From NCBI GenBank assembly GCA_025455465.1, contig JALOMI010000010.1, forward strand, positions 1-32,406: DNA of 32,406 nt. Direction: 5' to 3'. The position numbers were made by a program, and so were the translations under genes. The first letter of the stretch is position 1; every line of letters begins with the position of its first letter. The DNA is from Cyclobacteriaceae bacterium (GTDB lineage Bacteria > Bacteroidota > Bacteroidia > Cytophagales > Cyclobacteriaceae). A model generated the notes under the pieces. That model had not been told where the DNA came from, did no database searches, and worked only from the letters and a program-made list of their open reading frames with translations. Positions 27,235-32,406 of this stretch are shown one piece after another.

Positions 27235-27489
27235 TTAACAAATTTCCCGGGGCAGCCTGATCTGGTCTGAATAAAATTTCATCCGACTGTGCGATGGATT
27301 GAGCGGAAGAATCTTTTCGATGGAAGCACACTTGTGCCGGATGAAGACCTCTACGTACTGATTGCCGAGCAAATAGAGGTTGATTTTATATCGGTAATAG
27401 CGAATGGCCATCACAAATGAGCCATGTTCATACAAAGTCTGGATTTTTTTATCCAGCGGATATTGTTGAAACTCAGCCAGCGCAATCAT
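27235..27489 (-). CDS. Small hypothetical protein (84 aa)
   Basis: MIALAEFQQYPLDKKIQTLYEHGSFVMAIRYYRYKINLYLLGNQYVEVFIRHKCASIEKILPLNPSHSRMKFYSDQIRLPREIC. Free-standing and coding-like; ends opposite the terminator of the preceding gene. Confidence 0.6.
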   Translation of the reverse strand: MIALAEFQQYPLDKKIQTLYEHGSFVMAIRYYRYKINLYLLGNQYVEVFIRHKCASIEKILPLNPSHSRMKFYSDQIRLPREIC

Positions 27490-27655
27490 GAGATAAACAT
27501 ACGATAATTATTCCATATGGATTTTCATGAAGCAGGGGAAGGCTTCATTAGGTATTTTGAAATTGTTATCACAGGTAATGGAATTGTACGGACATGTCTG
27601 CACACTATGCCTGCAGTCACCAATCGCTTTTGCTGAACTGATCGGTGGATGCCAG

Positions 27656-28558
27656 TTATTTCGTAAGCGAATTATCCAGCAATTGTATTGCCTGAAGGAT
27701 GGTTTCTACGCTGTCTTTATAAAAATCAAGATCAATCTTTTCAACCGTATCGGTGGGCTGATGGTAGTCGGGGTGATCTTCTACACCAAAATAGAGGAAC
27801 GGAATTCGTTGACGATGAAAGTTGTAATGGTCGGATTGATTTGTCCAATCATTGCGTCCACTGGCAGGGTCGTCATGTCCATAACGCAGCAACATTTTTT
27901 CAGGTACTTTCAGCGGAGCAAGTGCCTGGCGAAGCGAGGGTGTAAAAGAGGTACCGCAGATGTACAACTCACCGATTTCACTACGGCTGATCATATCCAT
28001 GTTGATGTTTAGCACAATTTTTTCAGCAGCAAGATCAACTGACCGAACAAAGTGTTCAGAACCTTTAAGTCCTATTTCTTCGGCATCAAAAAAGGCCAGT
28101 ATCAGCCGGTGCCTGGGCTTATGACGTTTGAAATAATCGGCTATGGCCAGCAAAGCAGCAGCACCGGAGGCATTGTCGTCTGCACCATTATAAATATTCT
28201 GACGCATGACGCCAACATGATCATAGTGTGCGCTGATTACGATCGTCTCTTTACGCTGTCCGTCAATCACTCCCAGAATGTTAACACCGTCTCCCGACTG
28301 AAGCATGCCAAATTGCCGGGTGATTGTAAAGGGCTGTTCATAATTGTTAAGCAAAGGTTTAACCTGAATGTCCTTCAGTCTGCTGATAAGAAAATTGCGC
28401 GCTTTAAAATTTCCCGGAGTGCTTGTCTTACGGCCCTCCATGCTGTCGGCAGCAAGAATTTTAAGATCCTGAAATAGCCGGTCGGTCGAATACAAATGTT
28501 GAGCCTGGCAGATCGCCACCCACAATACCAGCCCTGCCACCGCAACGATTCGATTCAT
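27656..28558 (-). CDS. M28 family metallopeptidase, secreted
   Basis: 300 aa; signal peptide, VISAHYDHVGV, NGADDNASGAAALLAIADYF, LAFFDAEEIGLKGSEHFV, NINMDMISRS, zinc-ligand motifs of M28. Confidence 0.93.
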   Translation of the reverse strand: MNRIVAVAGLVLWVAICQAQHLYSTDRLFQDLKILAADSMEGRKTSTPGNFKARNFLISRLKDIQVKPLLNNYEQPFTITRQFGMLQSGDGVNILGVIDGQRKETIVISAHYDHVGVMRQNIYNGADDNASGAAALLAIADYFKRHKPRHRLILAFFDAEEIGLKGSEHFVRSVDLAAEKIVLNINMDMISRSEIGELYICGTSFTPSLRQALAPLKVPEKMLLRYGHDDPASGRNDWTNQSDHYNFHRQRIPFLYFGVEDHPDYHQPTDTVEKIDLDFYKDSVETILQAIQLLDNSLTK

Positions 28559-28576
28559 GATTTCAAAGGATATCTA

Positions 28577-28604
28577 TTAAAAAAGGCCCTTATTACAGGG
28601 CCTT
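28577..28604 (-). terminator. Rho-independent terminator downstream of tRNA-His
   Basis: AAGGCCCT-TATTAC-AGGGCCTT (28583-28604); the minus strand continues TTTTTTAATAG. Confidence 0.75.
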
Positions 28605-28608
28605 GATG

Positions 28609-28683
28609 GGTGAAAGACGGGACTCGAACCCGCGACCCCCAGAACCACAATCTGGTGCTCTAACCAACTGAGCTACATTCACC
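28609..28683 (-). tRNA. tRNA-His(GTG)
   Basis: Reverse complement GGTGAATGTAGCTCAGTTGGTTAGAGCACCAGATTGTGGTTCTGGGGGTCGCGGGTTCGAGTCCCGTCTTTCACC: D-arm, anticodon loop TTGTGGT (GTG), TTCGAGT T-loop, and G-1/C73 as expected for tRNA-His. Confidence 0.93.
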
Positions 28684-28689
28684 GTTTCG

Positions 28690-28710
28690 CTTAAGCAGTA
28701 GCTGCTTAAG
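28690..28710. repeat. 9-bp perfect inverted repeat in the 5' leader of tRNA-His
   Basis: CTTAAGCAG-TAG-CTGCTTAAG, 7 nt from the mature tRNA 5' end. Confidence 0.7.
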
Positions 28711-28758
28711 GGGGCACAAATTTAGCAACTGCCAAGAAATTACAAAAAGAACAGATTA

Positions 28759-30096
28759 TTACCGGTCAAATAATAGCCGCATGCCCATCCTACGATCATC
28801 CAGTTGATTATTGGAGTAAGCCAGGTGGCCGGAAACAAAGGTGTGTGTCACTTTAGACCGGAAGGTGGTGCCTTCAAAGGGTGACCATCCGCATTTTGCC
28901 AGTATGTTGGATGCATGCACTGTCCAGGGATCATTCAGGTCAACCAGGGCCAGGTCGGCATAATAACCTTCACGGATATACCCGCGTCTGTCAATCTGAT
29001 ACATAATAGCCACGTTATGCGCCATCTTGCGGGCAATCCAGTCTAAACTGACTTGTCCGCGATGATAGAATTCCAGCATGGCCACCAGGCTATGCTGTAC
29101 TAATGGACCACCGGAAGGAGCTTTAAAATAGGTTTGATTTTTTTCGTCCAGCGTATGCGGGGCATGATCGGTCGCGATAACATCAATACGATCTTCCAGT
29201 AATCCCTTCAGAATACGCTGCTGGTCGCTGGCCGTTTTAATGGCGGGATTCCATTTGATTCGTGTTCCCAAACGATCATAATCCTGGTCATTGAACCAGA
29301 GGTGATGGATACACGCTTCTGCCGTTATTTTCTTTTTTTCCAGCGGCACGGAGTTATCAAATAAATCGACTTCACGGGCCGTAGAGATATGAAGGATGTG
29401 GAGACGCGTGCCGTGCTTTTTTGCCAACCCAACAGCAAAGGAAGAAGAAGTATAGCAGACATCTGCATTCCGGATTTGGGCATGGTAGCTGACCGGAAAG
29501 TCTTCTCCGTATTTTTCTCGGAATGCTGCCGTGTTCTTTCGGATAGAAGGCTCATCTTCACAATGGGTGGCAATCAAAAATGGCACACGCGAGAAAATGC
29601 TTTCCAGTGTTTTCGGATCATCAACCAATAAATTCCCGGTGGAAGATCCCATAAAAATCTTCAGGCCGCATACCTTGCTCGAATCGGTCTTCAGAATTTC
29701 TTCCAGGTTATCATTGGAAGTGCCGATATAGAAAGAATAATTCGCCAGCGAGTTACGCGAGGCAATGGCATATTTTTGTTCCAGCAATTCCTGGGTGAAC
29801 GTTGGCGGAACCGTGTTGGGCATCTCCATGTAGCTGGTCATACCTCCTGCGACAGCGGCACGCGATTCAGTGTAGATATCCGCCTTATGCGTCATGCCGG
29901 GCTCGCGAAAATGCACCTGGTCATCAATTACTCCCGGGAACAGGTGTTTTCCCCGGGCATCAATCACCTGATCTACCGGTTGGCTGGAAAGATCCGGTCC
30001 GATGCGCTCAATAAACATTCCGCGGATAAGCACATCACCGGAAGTGACCTTACCCTCATTAACTATATTTGCATTGACAATCAGTGTAGTTTTCAT
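28759..30096 (-). CDS. pyrC: Dihydroorotase
   Basis: MKTTLIVNANIVNEGKVTSGDVLIRGMFIERIGPDL, HLFPGVIDDQVHFREPGMTHKADI, FMGSSTGNLLVDD, ATDHAPHTLDEK. Track ORF to 30126; M at 30096 is the likely start. Confidence 0.93.
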   Translation of the reverse strand: MKTTLIVNANIVNEGKVTSGDVLIRGMFIERIGPDLSSQPVDQVIDARGKHLFPGVIDDQVHFREPGMTHKADIYTESRAAVAGGMTSYMEMPNTVPPTFTQELLEQKYAIASRNSLANYSFYIGTSNDNLEEILKTDSSKVCGLKIFMGSSTGNLLVDDPKTLESIFSRVPFLIATHCEDEPSIRKNTAAFREKYGEDFPVSYHAQIRNADVCYTSSSFAVGLAKKHGTRLHILHISTAREVDLFDNSVPLEKKKITAEACIHHLWFNDQDYDRLGTRIKWNPAIKTASDQQRILKGLLEDRIDVIATDHAPHTLDEKNQTYFKAPSGGPLVQHSLVAMLEFYHRGQVSLDWIARKMAHNVAIMYQIDRRGYIREGYYADLALVDLNDPWTVHASNILAKCGWSPFEGTTFRSKVTHTFVSGHLAYSNNQLDDRRMGMRLLFDR

Positions 30097-30116
30097 AACT
30101 GCTAAAATACAGTTGA

Positions 30117-31379
30117 ATGACAGCAATTGCAGGGTTTCAGGATTTTAAATTAAACAAGCAGTTGCTGACCGCAGTGGCTGAAGCCGGTTTTATCGAACCG
30201 ACAGAAATTCAGCGTAAATGCATTCCCATTCTTATGGGCGGTCAGGAAGTGATCGGCATCGCACAGACGGGCACCGGCAAAACAGCGGCTTACTTGTTGC
30301 CGGTGCTGATGAAAGTGCGTTATGCACAAGGAACAGAGCCCCGTGTGGTTATTCTGGCGCCAACGAAAGAACTTACCTTACAGATTGCCGAGCATGCACA
30401 CGTTCTGGCCCGCTATACTGACCTGCGCATTGTACCTATTTACGGTGGTGTTGGTCCGAAGACACAGCTGGAATCCATTCAAGCAGGTGTGGATATCCTG
30501 GTGGCCACACCGGGAAGGTTTATGGAGTTGTATTTGAAGAAAGAGCTGCCGGTCAAACAAATCAAGACGCTGGTGCTCGATGAGGCCGACCGGATGATGG
30601 ACATGGGCTTTATGCCGCAGCTACGGAAAATTTTTGAGGTGATTCCTTCCAAACGGCAGAACATGCTCTTCTCGGCAACCTTCAATGAGCGGGTCGAAAA
30701 ACTTACCGCTGAGTTTCTCGAATTTCCGGTGAAGATAGAAGTTACACCACCGGCTACTCCGGCCAGCCAGGTAAAGCAGGAAGTGTACTTTGTACCGAAC
30801 CTGAAAACCAAAATCAATTTTCTGGAACACTTGCTGAAGGACGAACAGTCGTTTAACCGGGTCATGATTTTTACCCGCTCGAAAGAAAGTGCCAATAATG
30901 TCTTTAAATACCTGGAGCGTAAGCACATGGGTCCGATACGGGTTATTCATTCCAACAAAGGACAAAACACCCGCATCAATGCGGTGAATGCGTTCAAGGA
31001 AGGAAAACTTCGCATTTTGGTGACTACGGATGTTACCGCACGAGGCATTGATGTTACGAATGTTTCGCATGTCATCAACTTTGATGTGCCGGTAGTGTAC
31101 GATGATTATGTGCACCGCATTGGCAGAACAGGACGTGCGTTTAAAAAAGGCACAGCCATTACCTTTGTTACGGAGGCGGAGTTGTACCACATCCAGAAAA
31201 TTGAAAAGCTGATCCGCGAATCGATTGCTGTGAAGCAGCTGCCTGCAGCTGTGGAGATAGCTGAGACATCATTTGAAGAGGCCCAGGAGATGGCACGGGA
31301 AATTGACCGGCAGAAACGCAAAGAAGATCCTGATTTTCAAGGAGCTTTTCATGAACGGGCAAAATCAAAAAGAAAATAG
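30117..31379 (+). CDS. DEAD/DEAH-box RNA helicase (RhlE-like)
   Basis: 420 aa; AQTGTGKTAAYLLP, PTKELTLQI, ATPGRFMEL, VLDEADRMMDMGF, FSATF, TTDVTARGIDV, HRIGRTGR. Confidence 0.96.
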   Translation: MTAIAGFQDFKLNKQLLTAVAEAGFIEPTEIQRKCIPILMGGQEVIGIAQTGTGKTAAYLLPVLMKVRYAQGTEPRVVILAPTKELTLQIAEHAHVLARYTDLRIVPIYGGVGPKTQLESIQAGVDILVATPGRFMELYLKKELPVKQIKTLVLDEADRMMDMGFMPQLRKIFEVIPSKRQNMLFSATFNERVEKLTAEFLEFPVKIEVTPPATPASQVKQEVYFVPNLKTKINFLEHLLKDEQSFNRVMIFTRSKESANNVFKYLERKHMGPIRVIHSNKGQNTRINAVNAFKEGKLRILVTTDVTARGIDVTNVSHVINFDVPVVYDDYVHRIGRTGRAFKKGTAITFVTEAELYHIQKIEKLIRESIAVKQLPAAVEIAETSFEEAQEMAREIDRQKRKEDPDFQGAFHERAKSKRK

Positions 31380-31533
31380 TGGTTTCGGTGCGGTGGTTTG
31401 TTGCCCGTTTTACAGTTTGAAATTGTTCATATCAAAATGATGGGTATTTTTCCTGACCAATGCATGAAGTGATTGATGCGATTGGGGCAACGCATAGCAA
31501 TAACCAGTGAAGTTTTTGTAAAGTTGATGGGCT

Positions 31534-32337
31534 ATGATCTACATCTTACTCGGCATAATTGCCGTACTGCTTTCATTGATAAGATATCATTATCATCAAC
31601 TGAGGTTGTTACGACAAAAGTTGAGTAACCTGGAGTATCAGGTTTCAGAGGCTCATGAAGCGTTATCGCAGGCACATGGTGTACTGGAGAAGCAGAAGGA
31701 ATTTATTCAAAGTCATCTTGCTTCGGATGAGAATATCTTAAAAGTGGAGCGAAAACGAATTGCCGATGACTTGCATGATGATACTGTTCAGCGCCTGGTA
31801 CTGGTGCGATTGCGGATGCAGCAATTGCTTTATTATCGCATTCCTGCTCAGGTTGAAGCTGAAGTTAATCAGCTTCAGCGCGAGATGAACTAGATTATAG
31901 GCGATATACGTTATCTGCTGGATGATCTGGTACACCCGAAATTTGAGCAGCAAACATTTACTGAATTGCTTCAAGGCCTTGCTCATCATTTGAGCAGGGC
32001 ATTGCACTGCAAGGTTGAATTTGATGTTCGTGCAGAGCAGATGGAATTTATTATCAGCTCACATGTAAAACGCGAACTCTACTTTATCATTCAGGAGGTG
32101 GCTCAGAACACCCTTAAGCATGCATTCGCTAATCTGCTAACGATAAAATTATCATGGGAAAACGGATTACAGGTAATCATTCAAGATGATGGGCAAGGCC
32201 TGCTGCCGCTGGGCATGGGTAAGGGCTTTGGTTTGGCCTCCATTCAAAACCGTGCCCATGCGATCGGTGCACAAATGTCGATGCATAATACTACACCCGG
32301 CCTGATAGTTATCCTGGAATATCAACAATTACAATAA
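31534..32337 (+). pseudogene. Sensor histidine kinase (NarL/LuxR-type partner) with internal TAG at 31891-31893
   Basis: ORF 31534..31893 has an N-terminal TM, coiled coil and HisKA_3 H-box (ERKRIADDLHDDTVQRLVL). The same frame continues after TAG as IIGDIRYLLDDLVHPKFEQQTFTELL... with HATPase_c (QEVAQNTLKHA, IQDDGQGL, GKGFGLASIQNRA) to TAA 32337. Confidence 0.88.
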
Positions 32338-32406
32338 CCCGTTGCGCAGGGCAAAGGCCACCAGCCCGGCCGTACTTTTGGTGTTAGTTTTTTTTAACAT
32401 CCCTTT
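32329..32406 (-). CDS. LuxR/NarL-family response regulator, C-terminal HTH end only (truncated by window)
   Basis: The minus strand reads ...KGMLKKTNTKSTAGLVAFALRNGLL*, the end of a LuxR-type HTH. Convergent with the kinase and overlapping its 3' end. Confidence 0.75.
   Translation of the reverse strand, partial: KGMLKKTNTKSTAGLVAFALRNGLL

Noticed and set aside
28609-28683. Anomalous tRNA because of a T-T mismatch in the acceptor stem and no encoded CCA
   Set aside because: One acceptor mismatch and post-transcriptional CCA addition are common; all other tRNA-His features are normal.

Overview
This window looks like a Bacteroidota (probably Cytophagales-like) chromosome segment, judged from gene content, TAnnTTTG-type promoter matches and protein family style. 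Most of it is housekeeping: a Pgi/Pmi-lipB operon, yraN, htpG, truA, two ABC exporter half-transporters, a Leu/Glu-type dehydrogenase, nusB, yajC, a YbbR/CdaR-like gene, coaE, an RND efflux operon with TolC, scpA, dxs, an M28 peptidase, tRNA-His, pyrC, a DEAD-box helicase and a two-component pair at the right edge. I found no CRISPR array, transposase, phage module or obvious defence island. Four genes are interrupted: (i) htpG carries an exact 34-bp tandem duplication that breaks its N-terminus and creates an overlapping restart ORF; (ii) a MORN-like protein is split by a -1 shift exactly at G_AAA_AAG; (iii) a standalone four-helix-bundle (S23/IVS-like) gene is frameshifted and sits in a roughly 565-bp block bounded by a short GA/CT-rich inverted repeat that abuts the truA start codon; (iv) a histidine kinase has an in-frame TAG between its HisKA_3 and HATPase_c parts. 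Three of the four fall within 2.6-6.4 kb, so sequencing or assembly error must be excluded first. Other points of interest are a probable heterodimeric ABC exporter encoded by convergent genes, an 8-bp x 8 tandem repeat on the yraN stop codon, and several compact regulatory arrangements. I cannot demonstrate an entirely new system. The four-helix-bundle block and the duplicated htpG start are the best candidates for follow-up.
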